A DNA stretch of 64,000 nt, taken from Pithys albifrons albifrons. Lineage: Eukaryota; Chordata; Aves; Passeriformes; Thamnophilidae. Where the stretch lies: the NCBI RefSeq assembly GCF_047495875.1, contig NC_092497.1:57342977-57406976 (forward strand). Direction: 5' to 3'. Made by a program: the position numbers and the translations under genes. How positions within the stretch are numbered: position 1 is the first letter of the stretch; every line of letters begins with the position of its first letter. The notes under the pieces were generated by a model. That model was not told the DNA's origin, ran no database searches, and saw nothing but the letters and a program-made list of their open reading frames with translations. Below are positions 46,501-52,610 of this stretch, piece by piece.

Positions 46501-48981
46501 TTTAACTCTTCCTTTCCGTTTATGCTAATACAGTGTATACTGGCTTTCTACATTTTTTGTGAAAGGGTTTTTATTAAAAGGAGATATTTCATTGATATTG
46601 CACCACACATCCATTTGCAAAATCAGATCTTTGGGGGAATTTCCTATATTTTAAATGATAGATACTTTTTAGGACAAAGCTCTCTCTCTGACACCTCTTC
46701 TTTCAGGGAATCTTTGCTAGTGAGTGGTATCATTCACTCTCTCTACCTTGTATTTGGGATAACATCAGCAAGAGCCAAAAATGTATCCATAAGAGCTGGT
46801 CTTTTGTTTCCTTGAAATTCAACACTTAAAGTATTCTAGTGTGTTCTTTCCTGTAATGCCTTGTTCTGTGTTGCTTGATGCACATGGATTACATACAGAA
46901 ATTGTTTTCTTTTTAAAGAATCAGAAGCAATTGTAGAATCCAGACTGGAAAACAAGCCAGAATCAACAGACCCTCTAAAGAGTACGGAGAAACAGCACTT
47001 GGTCCAACAGGCCAGCAGCACTGGAGTTTCTTTTGTTCTTATTACAACTCTTCTAATTATCCCAGTTGTTGTCCTGATGGCAATTTTAGTATTTATTCGG
47101 TGGAGGAAGACAACTGCCTATGGAGGTAACTGTGAGTAATTGTTTTAGAGAACAGGCTTTTATTATTCCAGTCCAAAACACTGAGGGATGAGGGTGTGAA
47201 GAGGGAAGCTCACTGTCCCTTTGCCCTCATGAACGGTTGCAGTGGTGTTCATGCAAACTGAGAGCCACGTGCCCACAGCACCTGCATCCCCCTGTGCCTT
47301 TAGTTGAGTATCAAGATACCCCTTCTTCAGAACACGTATCAAAAACTTTAATTGGTGGCAGACCAAAAATTAGTATCTCAGAAACACCCACACATTTATA
47401 TATGTGTATGTGTGTGTGTATATATGTGTGTATATGTATATATGTATATGTATATATGTATATATATACACACACATACTCATGTTATATGGTCTAGAAC
47501 ACATACATTTTAATATTCTCAGCATAGTTCGATTTTCTAATGTAGGATCTTGAAATTGCTTTGAGCAGCAGGTTCCATGGGTATTACAGAGGTATAAGCC
47601 AAGTGCAAACAGATAAAATTTACAAGAGATTATATACTATTGTTCACTACTACCTAATGCATTTTGTAAGTAAGATATGTTTCAATAGTGCAGCTTCATC
47701 CATTGCTCCAAGAGCATTAATTGGTACTTACAAGTGGTGTAAATTTGTTCTTAATTTGTACTGTATAATAAATTATTTTTCATAAATTGGTAGACTGTGA
47801 TAGAAGTTTGATCACTGCACTTGTTATTTTGTGTCACGGAATTGTTGTATCAGGATAGTCATCCAGAGAAGATGATGTACATGGAATAGAACAAATAACA
47901 CAGTCACTGTTCAGAACCTACTATGACAGAGTAGGCAATTCAACAATGATTCAGCAACCTAATATGGCTGTGCAACTGAATCTGATGTATTTTATTTGAA
48001 AATTTAAGCCTGCAGCTTCCTGACTCTTTGTATCAAATGTGCTAAATAGTATATCAAATATGCTAACACTCTAGACTACTGCAGCACTGCCACTAACTGC
48101 CTCTTAGAGCTGCTGATTGTTTTTTTGAATGTCCATGCTTTGTATCAGAAAATACAGATAATTATTTAATCATAGAATATTGGAATTTTAGCTTATTTTT
48201 GAAATTTACCTTATTTTTCAGCTGATGGGGAACACAAACTTGATTCAAGTTCAGGCAGAATTCTAGGCAGACTCAGAGGTAAGTCCAGTCACTGAAGATC
48301 TTTCAGTAACTGGATGCTTTTTTCTGTATTCATGTCGAATAACAGATTTGATGGAACTTTCTCAGAGGAAGGACAGGGGGCAAAGATTAGGTGTTTTTTG
48401 GAAATGTCTTTTATGACACCCATAATCTGTCATTATCTGCCCACTACAGAGAATGTGTCACTACCAGTGGGAGAGCAGTAGCTATAATGAGTTATCGTGG
48501 ATGTGGTGAATGGAATGAAGCACTTTAAGGGCAAACAAGTGGGAACACCAGTAGTCTGTGTAAAGTTTTAATGAAACAATGGATGCTGACAAAAATAGTT
48601 TGAAACTTATACTTCAAAGATGAATTTGCTTCTTATTTTGTAATATCCGTACTTAGCTTTTCTGGCTCATGGGCTGATCTTTAAAAACAGTTTCTGGAAG
48701 GACACAAAATAATCACCACTGCACTGTTAAATTAGTAGATTTTTATTCAGCTTATACAGTAAAGCAGACCTTGTGAAAAGCCTTTGCTTTCCACAGGGAA
48801 AGGAGGTGGTGGCATCAACCTTGGGAACTTCTTTGCAAGTCACAAAGGCTACAGCCGAAAAGGGTTTGACCGGCTGAGCACTGAGGGAAGTGATCAAGAA
48901 AAAGATGAAGATGATGGCTCAGATTCAGAGGAAGAGTGTTCAGCAGCATCTCCACCCCCACCAGCACCTTCATCATCCTGA
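7546..48981 (+). CDS. PAM: PAM, peptidylglycine alpha-amidating monooxygenase (20 exons, 5' part outside window)
   Basis: Bifunctional type I membrane enzyme of secretory granules. PHM (copper, ascorbate, O2) hydroxylates the C-terminal glycine of neuropeptide precursors, and PAL (zinc) cleaves the product to the alpha-amide and glyoxylate. Spliced coding parts: 7546-7594, 8339-8406, 10171-10251, 10361-10437, 10710-10813, 13856-14043, 14638-14709, 14930-15001, 25906-26211, 31334-31463, 36295-36411, 36877-36949, 38114-38321, 39007-39207, 42056-42174, 43141-43240, 44583-44636, 46919-47125, 48222-48278, 48797-48981. Every junction has AG/GT and phases agree, giving about 822 codons against about 973 in human PAM. 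The missing part is the N-terminus: signal peptide, propeptide and CuA histidines. Order is PHM, linker (duplicated exon), exon A, PAL, transmembrane segment, cytosolic tail. Catalytic residues are intact. Identity comes from long stretches of recognisable vertebrate PAM sequence. Exon inclusion, especially of the duplicated exon, is predicted and not observed. Confidence 0.96.
7728..7997 (-). mobile_element. Solo LTR of an endogenous retrovirus, 270 bp, 6-bp target duplication
   Basis: The element runs TGTTGTGG to AGCAACA, with TGTTG/CAACA inverted ends, and is flanked on both sides by ATCTGT (7722-7727 and 7998-8003). On the minus strand a TATA-like TTATAAG (near 7873-7880) precedes an AATAAAG (7788-7794), giving the orientation. 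A 6-base duplication points to a betaretrovirus-like (ERVK-type) group. No internal retroviral sequence is present. It lies in the 744-base intron between two PHM exons, antisense to PAM. Confidence 0.85.
8339..8406 (+). CDS. PAM: PAM exon, PHM domain
   Basis: It lies between a CTTGCAG acceptor and a GTGAGT donor. It reads [20 protein letters not shown] then EK, almost identical to the mammalian PHM strand that links the two copper subdomains. The first base completes a Lys codon begun in the previous exon and the last base begins a Val codon. Confidence 0.95.
9310..9765 (-). mobile_element. Probable ERVL-type LTR, minus strand
   Basis: Read on the minus strand it begins TGTCTTGGTTTGAGCTGGC at 9765, the kind of start seen in avian ERVL LTRs, and continues through an AT-rich TATA-like stretch near 9630-9650. 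The low-coordinate boundary is not clear and I found no matching target duplication, so it may be truncated. It lies in the PAM intron 8407-10170. Recognition is by general resemblance only. Confidence 0.5.
10171..10251 (+). CDS. PAM: PAM exon, PHM CuB histidines
   Basis: It carries the H-T-H pair (codons at 10236-10238 and 10242-10244) that corresponds to rat His242 and His244, ligands of the catalytic CuB copper. The Arg two residues before the first His (rat Arg240) and the disulfide Cys (rat Cys227, codon 10191-10193) are present. Acceptor TTTAACAG and donor GTAAGG are good. Where mammals have H-H-L-G after the pair this gene has R-L-G. Confidence 0.96.
   Translation, partial: WLMQTLPAITRGFQCTFLPTEFIHTD
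10361..10437 (+). CDS. PAM: PAM exon, PHM domain
   Basis: It starts after GTCTTACAG and reads [20 protein letters not shown] followed by PLLPQ, a highly conserved strand of the C-terminal PHM subdomain. It ends in phase 0 at CAG. The donor is GTTGGT, a weaker but usable GT site. The following intron is only 272 bases. Confidence 0.95.
10710..10813 (+). CDS. PAM: PAM exon, PHM domain
   Basis: It starts after CTCTTTCAG with [11 protein letters not shown] and ends with GRTTETHIG. The A-R-C-V-F motif holds the Cys equivalent to rat Cys293, which pairs with the Cys beside the CuB methionine. The donor is GTAAAT. The split Gly codon (GG/G) joins to the exon at 13856. Confidence 0.95.
11525..11805 (+). 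mobile_element. CR1 LINE 3' end, plus strand
   Basis: From CACTCAGCAGTAGGACAAGG through GGAATGGGCTGCCCAGAGAG to the 8-base terminal repeat ATTCTATGATTCTATG. It belongs to the same subfamily as the copies at 55863 and 57463, in the opposite orientation. It is 5' truncated, as is usual for CR1, and lies in the PAM intron 10814-13855. Confidence 0.95.
12207..12370 (+). repeat. (GTT)n/(ATT)n simple repeat
   Basis: Seven or so GTT units run into ATT units and then into a degenerate ATT/AGT-rich stretch to about 12370. It is intronic in PAM. No other feature was seen in the rest of 11806-13855. Confidence 0.9.
13856..14043 (+). CDS. PAM: PAM exon, CuB methionine and His-rich linker
   Basis: It carries D-E-M-C-N, whose Met (codon 13875-13877) corresponds to rat Met314, the third CuB ligand; the neighbouring Cys, Asn and Tyr residues of the active site are conserved. 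MTCTQN supplies the Cys paired with rat Cys227. PHM ends around [11 protein letters not shown]. The last codons read T-H-G-H-H-E (His codons 14028-14039), the His cluster that has been reported in mammalian PAM to act in pH sensing by the PHM-PAL linker. The donor is GTGAGA. Confidence 0.96.
14638..14709 (+). CDS. PAM: PAM linker exon, copy 1 of a tandem duplicate
   Basis: 72 bases, acceptor TTTTTCAG, donor GTATGT, phase 1 on both sides. It encodes a 24-residue acidic linker segment ([13 protein letters not shown], then [10 protein letters not shown]). It matches the single exon found in human PAM between the His-rich linker and exon A. A near-identical exon follows at 14930. Because length is a multiple of three and phases are equal, it can be included, skipped or used together with copy 2 without breaking the frame. 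Confidence 0.9.
14930..15001 (+). CDS. PAM: PAM linker exon, copy 2 of a tandem duplicate
   Basis: 72 bases with the same TTTTTCAG acceptor and GTATGT donor as copy 1. It differs from copy 1 at three bases, each changing a residue: Lys to Thr, Gln to His, Arg to Lys. The open frame and both splice sites are intact, so it looks usable. The 220-base intron between the copies is long enough for both to be spliced into one transcript. It may be added to copy 1, used as an alternative to it, or ignored; the sequence cannot decide. Confidence 0.8.
15024..25905 (+). other. Largest PAM intron in the window (10.9 kb)
   Basis: It separates the duplicated linker exon from exon A. A degenerate CR1 piece lies at about 22126-22275. 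Otherwise I see AT-rich intron with short low-complexity runs and no convincing exon, RNA gene or intact transposon. Confidence 0.6.
22126..22275 (-). mobile_element. Degenerate CR1 3' end, minus strand
   Basis: ACATAGAAACATAGAACG, then TTTGGAAGAGACCTGTAAAA and AAGACCAACTCC follow the order of an antisense CR1 3' end, but with many changes. The extent is uncertain. Confidence 0.5.
25906..26211 (+). CDS. PAM: PAM exon A (optional linker exon between PHM and PAL)
   Basis: 306 bases, acceptor TGTACAG, donor GTGGGT, phase 1 to phase 1. It encodes about 102 residues starting [20 protein letters not shown]. This is exon A of mammalian PAM (315 bases in rat), whose inclusion separates the membrane form PAM-1 from PAM-2 and permits cleavage between PHM and PAL. 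The Lys-Lys site for prohormone convertases is kept (codons 26031-26036) within VVQKKSL. The His-rich H-V-H-K-H-K has one His more than the human H-V-H-K-Y. It is about 15 bases shorter than human exon A; the loss falls after the Lys-Lys site. Confidence 0.95.
26212..31333 (+). other. PAM intron after exon A
   Basis: About 5.1 kb. It holds one SINE at 27521-27645. I recognise nothing else in it. Confidence 0.6.
27521..27645 (+). mobile_element. tRNA-Ile-headed SINE with CR1-like tail, 5' truncated
   Basis: It starts inside the tRNA-like part at GTTGGTTAAAACTTGG. Unlike the copy at 4619 it keeps the T-arm region (GGGTTCAACCCCCTGTG). It continues through CTTGTGGGTCCCTTCCAACT and ends near TCTGTGAAAA. 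Confidence 0.85.
31334..31463 (+). CDS. PAM: PAM exon, start of PAL domain
   Basis: It starts after TTGGCCAG and ends before GTAAGT. It reads D-F-H-I-E-E-A, then [20 protein letters not shown], the first blade of the PAL six-bladed propeller. The Arg of H-R-G-D-H (codon 31438-31440) corresponds to rat Arg533, which binds substrate. The last codon is split AA/T. Confidence 0.95.
31464..36294 (+). other. PAM intron, nothing recognised
   Basis: About 4.8 kb of AT-rich intron between two PAL exons. I see no exon, RNA gene or identifiable transposon in it on either strand. Confidence 0.55.
36295..36411 (+). CDS. PAM: PAM exon, PAL domain
   Basis: It starts after TGTGTAG with [11 protein letters not shown] and ends at a split Leu codon before GTAAGT. 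It corresponds to the second propeller blade of PAL. I and D of human ILVIDPNN are L and N here (ILVLNPSN), a conservative change. Confidence 0.94.
36545..36592 (+). repeat. (AAAT)n/(AAAC)n simple repeat
   Basis: AAAT units enclosing about three CAAA units, in the 465-base intron between PAL exons. Confidence 0.9.
36877..36949 (+). CDS. PAM: PAM exon, PAL zinc histidine
   Basis: 73 bases between GCTTGCAG and GTATGT. It encodes [10 protein letters not shown] and ends with D-V-A-L-H-Q in phase 0. The His of L-P-H-G (codon 36890-36892) corresponds to rat His585, one of three zinc ligands of PAL. Confidence 0.95.
37140..37845 (-). mobile_element. CR1 LINE 3' part, minus strand, about 0.7 kb
   Basis: Antisense CR1: ATCACAGAACGGCCTGGG, CATGGGCAGGGACACC, GGGCAACCTGTTCCAGTGCC and CTCTTCTCCAGGCTGAAC in the right order, running to about GACTGTCAAGATCCCTCTG. 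It differs from the subfamily at 55863 and 57463. It lies in the PAM intron 36950-38113 and is the longest clear CR1 in the window. Confidence 0.92.
38114..38321 (+). CDS. PAM: PAM exon, PAL catalytic tyrosine
   Basis: 208 bases from VFKLG to QWGE. The motif DGYCNSR holds the Tyr (codon 38258-38260) equivalent to rat Tyr654, which takes part in catalysis. [11 protein letters not shown] and the Cys of GYC are conserved. The acceptor is unusual: the last bases before the exon are GAAAAAAAG, with the pyrimidine tract 10-20 bases further upstream. The donor is GTACAG. Confidence 0.94.
38322..39006 (+). other. PAM intron, nothing recognised
   Basis: 685 bases, AT-rich, between two PAL exons; no repeat or other element seen. 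Confidence 0.6.
39007..39207 (+). CDS. PAM: PAM exon, PAL zinc histidine and substrate arginine
   Basis: 201 bases, phase 1 to phase 1. It reads [14 protein letters not shown], where the His of I-P-H-S (codon 39051-39053) corresponds to rat His690, a zinc ligand. [12 protein letters not shown] contains the Arg (codon 39099-39101) equivalent to rat Arg706. It ends with F-A-V-S-Y-V-P before GTAATC. Confidence 0.95.
40170..41990 (-). mobile_element. Ancient, highly diverged CR1-like LINE, split by a SINE
   Basis: Scattered matches in antisense order to old amniote CR1/L3-type elements: a stretch around CTCCGTACTCAAGATGTGGG (40395), sequence resembling the distance-to-insertion region near 40780-40860, GACAAGGGTTTTCTGAAAAT (40999) and the CTAATCTTCTGGAGAAG stretch near 41410. 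Divergence is high and edges are uncertain. A songbird-type SINE interrupts it at 41046-41194. It lies in the PAM intron 39208-42055. Confidence 0.6.
41046..41194 (-). mobile_element. tRNA-Ile-headed SINE with CR1-like tail, near full length
   Basis: Read on the minus strand: GAGATTAGCTCAGTTGGTTA, AACTTGGTTGTAATAATGCC, the box B-like GGGTTCAATCCCC, TGTGGGCCACGGACTTAAG and a CR1-type tail ending GGATTCTGTAATTCTGT. It is the most complete of the three copies and shows the tRNA-Ile ancestry best. It sits inside the older CR1 of the same intron. Confidence 0.92.
42056..42174 (+). CDS. PAM: PAM exon, PAL domain
   Basis: 119 bases after TGTTCCAG. It reads G-L-L-F-A-V-N-G, then [19 protein letters not shown] and ends I-P-L-R-K in phase 0 before GTAGAG. 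The junction gives P-G-G-L-L, one Gly more than the human P-G-L-L. Confidence 0.94.
42175..43140 (+). other. PAM intron, nothing recognised
   Basis: 966 bases, AT-rich, between PAL exons; no repeat or other element seen. Confidence 0.6.
43141..43240 (+). CDS. PAM: PAM exon, last PAL zinc histidine
   Basis: 100 bases after [21 protein letters not shown] contains the Met-Pro-His-Asp motif; the His (codon 43156-43158) corresponds to rat His786, the third zinc ligand, with Asp787 beside it. The PAL core closes with V-W-K-F. The donor is GTATGT. Confidence 0.95.
43241..44582 (+). other. PAM intron, nothing recognised
   Basis: 1342 bases between the last PAL exon and the short post-PAL exon; no repeat or other element seen. 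Confidence 0.6.
44583..44636 (+). CDS. PAM: PAM exon, post-PAL linker
   Basis: 54 bases after GTTTTACAG. It encodes [18 protein letters not shown], nearly identical to mammals. The Lys-Lys pair is a candidate convertase site between PAL and the membrane. The donor is GTTAGT. Confidence 0.93.
44755..44860 (-). mobile_element. CR1-like 3' end fragment, minus strand
   Basis: TCATAGAATCATCGAATCAG, then TTGGGTTGGAAGAGATTTCT and TTAATCCAACCCC give a clear antisense CR1 terminus. What follows to about 45080 may be more of the same element, but I cannot match it. The rest of the intron 44637-46918 holds nothing I recognise. Confidence 0.75.
46919..47125 (+). CDS. PAM: PAM transmembrane exon (exon Ba)
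   Basis: 207 bases, matching rat exon Ba (204 bases), the first part of the optionally skipped exon B. The first half is a variable acidic stalk. The second half is a 24-residue hydrophobic helix (codons 47026-47097, [10 protein letters not shown] to V-F-I) followed by the stop-transfer residues R-W-R-K. Skipping it would give a soluble secreted enzyme, as in rat PAM-3. The acceptor TTTTTAAAG is purine-rich at its end. Two donors lie 6 bases apart (GTAACT, then GTGAGT). Confidence 0.94.
47395..47480 (+). repeat. (TA)n/(TG)n/(TATG)n microsatellite
   Basis: A mixed alternating pyrimidine-purine tract ending in ACACACACA, about 270 bases after the transmembrane exon. Such tracts are often polymorphic in length. 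The remainder of the intron 47126-48221 shows nothing else. Confidence 0.92.
48222..48278 (+). CDS. PAM: PAM exon Bb, juxtamembrane cytosolic segment
   Basis: 57 bases between TTTTTCAG and GTAAGT, equal in phase to rat exon Bb (54 bases). It reads [18 protein letters not shown]. It joins the transmembrane exon to the routing signals of the last exon and is a multiple of three, so it can be skipped in frame. Confidence 0.93.
48279..48796 (+). other. PAM last intron, nothing recognised
   Basis: 518 bases before the final coding exon; no repeat or other element seen. Confidence 0.6.
48797..48981 (+). CDS. PAM: PAM last coding exon, cytosolic routing domain and stop
   Basis: It starts after TTTCCACAG with [14 protein letters not shown] and ends S-S-S-stop (TGA 48979-48981). 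[20 protein letters not shown] is the conserved trafficking segment that carries phosphorylation sites and binds cytosolic partners in mammals. An acidic D/E/S run and a Pro-rich end follow. Human has Tyr in E-E-E-Y-S; here it is Cys. Confidence 0.96.
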
Positions 48982-49930
48982 AACAGTCTTTGAGTTCTCT
49001 ATTATACGATTCAACCCAGAATGTCAGATTCCTTTTCCCTCAAGCACGTTTAAGATTTTGTGTATTTGATTGTAAACTGTCCTAAGTCTCTGTGGGGCTG
49101 TACACTGGTTCCTTTGACTTTTGTTTGGTTTTGGTTATGTTTTTTTAAGTGCAGGAGTGTATGGAAGTTCCATATCAGTGCCGTTGGGTTTTATGTAGAC
49201 AACTTAATAAAGCAAAGTCTTCGAATTGCAGGACTGTTTTAAAGCAGTAGTATTTTATCATGAAATATGGGGATCTTGTAAATAAGTCTTACTATCTGCT
49301 TCATCAAAATATTTTTCCCATAATTATTCAGTTGCCAATTTCTGTTTTGTGCCTTTCCTCTTCAATGTCCTTAACCTGTTGCAGTACAGAGAAAATACAG
49401 TGCCACAAGAAAATGAAGCTGCTAAGTCTTCTTCTATTTTTTTAAAATCACTAGCATTATATTGCATTGAAGGAAAGAAAAAAGTCTCTATTTAATTTTT
49501 TTCTTCTTCCTAACTTGATGTGTTTCTGGAATGTCTTATTTTTAGATGGTATCACTGTTAGAACACTATTTTCAGAAGCTGAATGTAATTTGTGTAATAA
49601 AGTATTCGCAGAGCATTAGCTGTCGGAGTGTACTTTGGAATTTTTGCTTATTTTTTTTTGTATACAACTTTTGTAAAAGTTACACAAACCACTTATTACA
49701 GTAAAAATTCTAATGCCTTCTTCCAGCAGAGAAAAAAAAATGCTATTTTGTATGGAAGCTGGAAAAATATTTTGCTATGTCACAAGGGTTTTTTTGTTTT
49801 GTTTTGCTTTTTTAAGATTAATAATGTACATACATGTACAAAGTCAAGCTTAAACGTTGAAGAAGGAATTTTACCTGTATAATAAAACTGCAGGGTATTT
49901 GCTTAATAAAACATGGTCACAGCTAAGAGA
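48982..49930 (+). other. PAM: PAM 3' UTR with four candidate polyadenylation signals
   Basis: AATAAA occurs at 49206-49211, 49596-49601, 49881-49886 and 49905-49910. The close pair at the end suggests a main 3' end near 49.93 kb with shorter forms ending near 49.23 and 49.62 kb. The region is AT-rich and has no sizeable repeat. The true end needs transcript data. Confidence 0.7.
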
Positions 49931-51039
49931 AAACCTGTGTCTCAAATTAAGTATACAAATTAGCCAGGGTAGGGATCTAATAGACTTTTTTTTTATTCCT
50001 ACAACAGGAGCCTTCAGTCCTCTAATGAGCTCTCTCATTGAACGAGAGACTTACGGAAGTCCTGATACATAATTACCCAGTCTGTGTGAGTCATCTGAAG
50101 TGTGAATCATTGTGTACGTCATGATGACTCATCAGTCTCGTTTGAGGATCAGAGCATAATTAATGTCCTTTTAAAACCTCTGTTAGGAGCAGAGTGTACA
50201 CAGCTGTAATTGCCACAGGGGTTTATGAAACCGTTTTCATTATCGACATTGCAGGTGTTACAAGACGCTACTGCTGGCACTGGGGTTGAAAAATAGGCTT
50301 TAAGTTCCTTGAGGTGGTGGTTTTGTAAGGTGGTTTTGGGGGGAATAAAGGTAATAATAGTGCACCAAAAGGTAAGAGTTTATAAGTTCCTTTTTTCTGG
50401 AGCAGAAAACTTAAAATCCTTGATGAGCTTGTTTCCTTTCTCACATAGAGCTGAATCTCCAAGATAACCTTGTGAAATGAAGTACAGGCTCAGTTTCATG
50501 TGAAATTATTTAGTGCATACCGTTGTTTCCTCATCTCATTTCTGCTTTCCTGCTGTTGCAAAGAAAACAGTGTTTCTCACTTTTGAAAGTAATGCAGTGT
50601 TATTTTTAGCTGTGCCCTTGATCCTCTTGTATGTGAATAAAAACAGATAAGGTAGTTGGGAAGAATCCTCTGCAGCTGTCTGCAGAGATGGCAAGTCACT
50701 AGTTTACAAAGTTTTCAGTGACAGCAATTAAGGAAACTGTGGTGGCAGTGCTATAATAGGTGGTGTATATGGCAGCAGTTCTGAAAGATCACAGGCTTTT
50801 CTCAAAAGCCATCAGTAAGGGTATGTTATTCCAACATTTGGATAGATCACATTATGTCCATCTAATGTTGGGTGTTCTCTGTTTCCACACTATTATTATT
50901 TAATCCGTATCTCCAGTTTTAAAAAATACTTTGTTCAGAGGGAAACAGACAAATGCAGTTTAGTTGCAAGTACAAGCTAAAACATTGAGAATCAGTCATC
51001 ATCTCAGCTCTCTGGAATTCTGAGATTGGTCTCTACAAT
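49931..51039. other. Intergenic sequence downstream of PAM
   Basis: It holds the AP-1/CRE-like site cluster at 50087-50131 and no recognisable transposon. No open reading frame with coding character was seen. Confidence 0.55.
50087..50131 (+). promoter_or_regulatory. Cluster of two AP-1 sites and one CRE-like site
   Basis: TGAGTCA at 50087-50093, TACGTCA at 50115-50121 and TGACTCA at 50125-50131, within 45 bases. AP-1 consensus is TGA(G/C)TCA; TACGTCA is a CRE half-site variant. It lies about 0.2 kb past the last PAM polyadenylation signal. Function as an enhancer is inference from the motifs only. Confidence 0.35.
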
Positions 51040-51585
51040 AATCCTGGGCTGCCTAAAGAGAAGCAGGTCCAGGGAGGTGATTCTGCTTTCGTGAGACCTC
51101 ACCTGCAGCGCTGCATCCAGCTCTGGGCTCCCTAAAATGAGGGATGTGGACGTGTTGGAGCACGTCCAGAGGACACCACAAAGATGATCAGAAGCTGAAG
51201 CGTCTCTCCTGTGAAGACAAGCTAAGAGAGCTGGAGAAGAGAAGGCTCCCCAAAGATCCCGTTTTGGAACTTTCAATATTTAAAGTGGCTTATAGGAAAA
51301 ACAGACTCTTTACCAAGGCCAGGAGTGATAGGACAAACGGCAATGTTTTTAAACTGAGAGACATTTAGATTGGATATTGGGGAGAAATTCTTTGCAGAGA
51401 GGGTGGTAAGGCCCTGCAACAGGTTCCCCAGGAAGCTGTGGATGCTCCATGCCTGGAAGTGCTCCAGGTCTGGCTGGCTGGGCCTCTGAGAAATTGGTAT
51501 AGTGGGAGGTTCCCTGCCCACAGCAGAGGCACTGGTTTTGGTGATGTTGAAGGTCCCTTCCAACCCAAGCCATTCTGTTGTTTGT
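51040..51585 (+). mobile_element. CR1 LINE 3' part, plus strand
   Basis: Sense-strand CR1: GAGACCTCACCTGCAGCGCT, CTGGAGAAGAGAAGGCTCCC, GGGGAGAAATTCTTTGCAGA and the terminal AGGTCCCTTCCAACCCAAGC. It is rather diverged and lies between PAM and GIN1. Confidence 0.9.
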
Positions 51586-52189
51586 AGGAACTGCACTGAC
51601 AGGCAACCAACTGCTTTCCAGCAGCAATCAAACTTCAGCACCTCGAATTACATGCTCTAATTTCATAGGGGTACAATAGCAGGAAATTGAACCCGCTTGA
51701 AAGCACTGAATGTTCCTGATCTCTTACTAAAGCTGCATCTTATGAAAACAATGCACCAGGGACTTCACACTGCAATAGAAAATTCATTTTAAAAGAAAGA
51801 TACAAGCTTTGTGAATCATTTTAATAAGCCAGCAGACCATCTTCAATCCTAGCAGGTTCTATGTGCTAATATTATTTATTGTATTAAATGTGGAATACGA
51901 GTTATTCCATCTAAACTAGTGGATTTAAGAGTGCTTATCTCCAATTTAGTTGTCCCAGATAAGACTATGCTTTTTAATGAACAACATCCAATCGCACATT
52001 TTAAGATTTAAAATACATGACAATAAATTCCATGTATTGTTGATTAATCTTTTCTTAAGCCTTTTTAAGATGCAGGAATTTTGGCTACTGTAGGAACTGG
52101 ATATTTTCATTAAAATTAGGCTGATAAGTAGCTAAAGCACCTTTCCCTGTGGTTGTCCTGTATGAAGCATCTCCCAGGGCTAAGTAGTC

Positions 52190-52610
52190 TGACATATTGG
52201 GACTTCCTGGAGGGGGAGTTATCACAGCTCTTGTCTCACAGGTGTCTTTCACACCCAGGTCACATCCTGAGGGGTCAGGTGTGCCCTGGGCAGCTGCTGC
52301 AAATGGTCCATTGTTAACAGTTCATGGGAAATGGCTTAGACGGTTTAGAATACACAGCTTTGGTCACACCCACACAGTGATAAACTGGTCCTGGCTGCTG
52401 AACTAGGACACCTTCAGAGCGATGGGAAGGTGCCTGCCATCCACTGGCAGGTAGTGTTGGGCAATTTTGGACATCTTGCTGTCAAACAGCTGTAAGGGAG
52501 AGCAGGCTGGGGCAGCTGCAAAGTGCCATGAGGATGATGCGCTGAACTATCATGCACAGGTTGTCACCCACATCACCTGAAGTTGTCCCGATTGAATGGA
52601 ATTACAGTCC
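52190..52610. mobile_element. Possible degenerate LTR or other dispersed repeat
   Basis: A GC-richer island in AT-rich intergenic DNA with phrases that recall dispersed avian repeats (CAAATGGTCCATTGTTAACA, CTGGTCCTGGCTGCTGAACT). Ends and strand are not defined and no target duplication was found. Confidence 0.3.
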
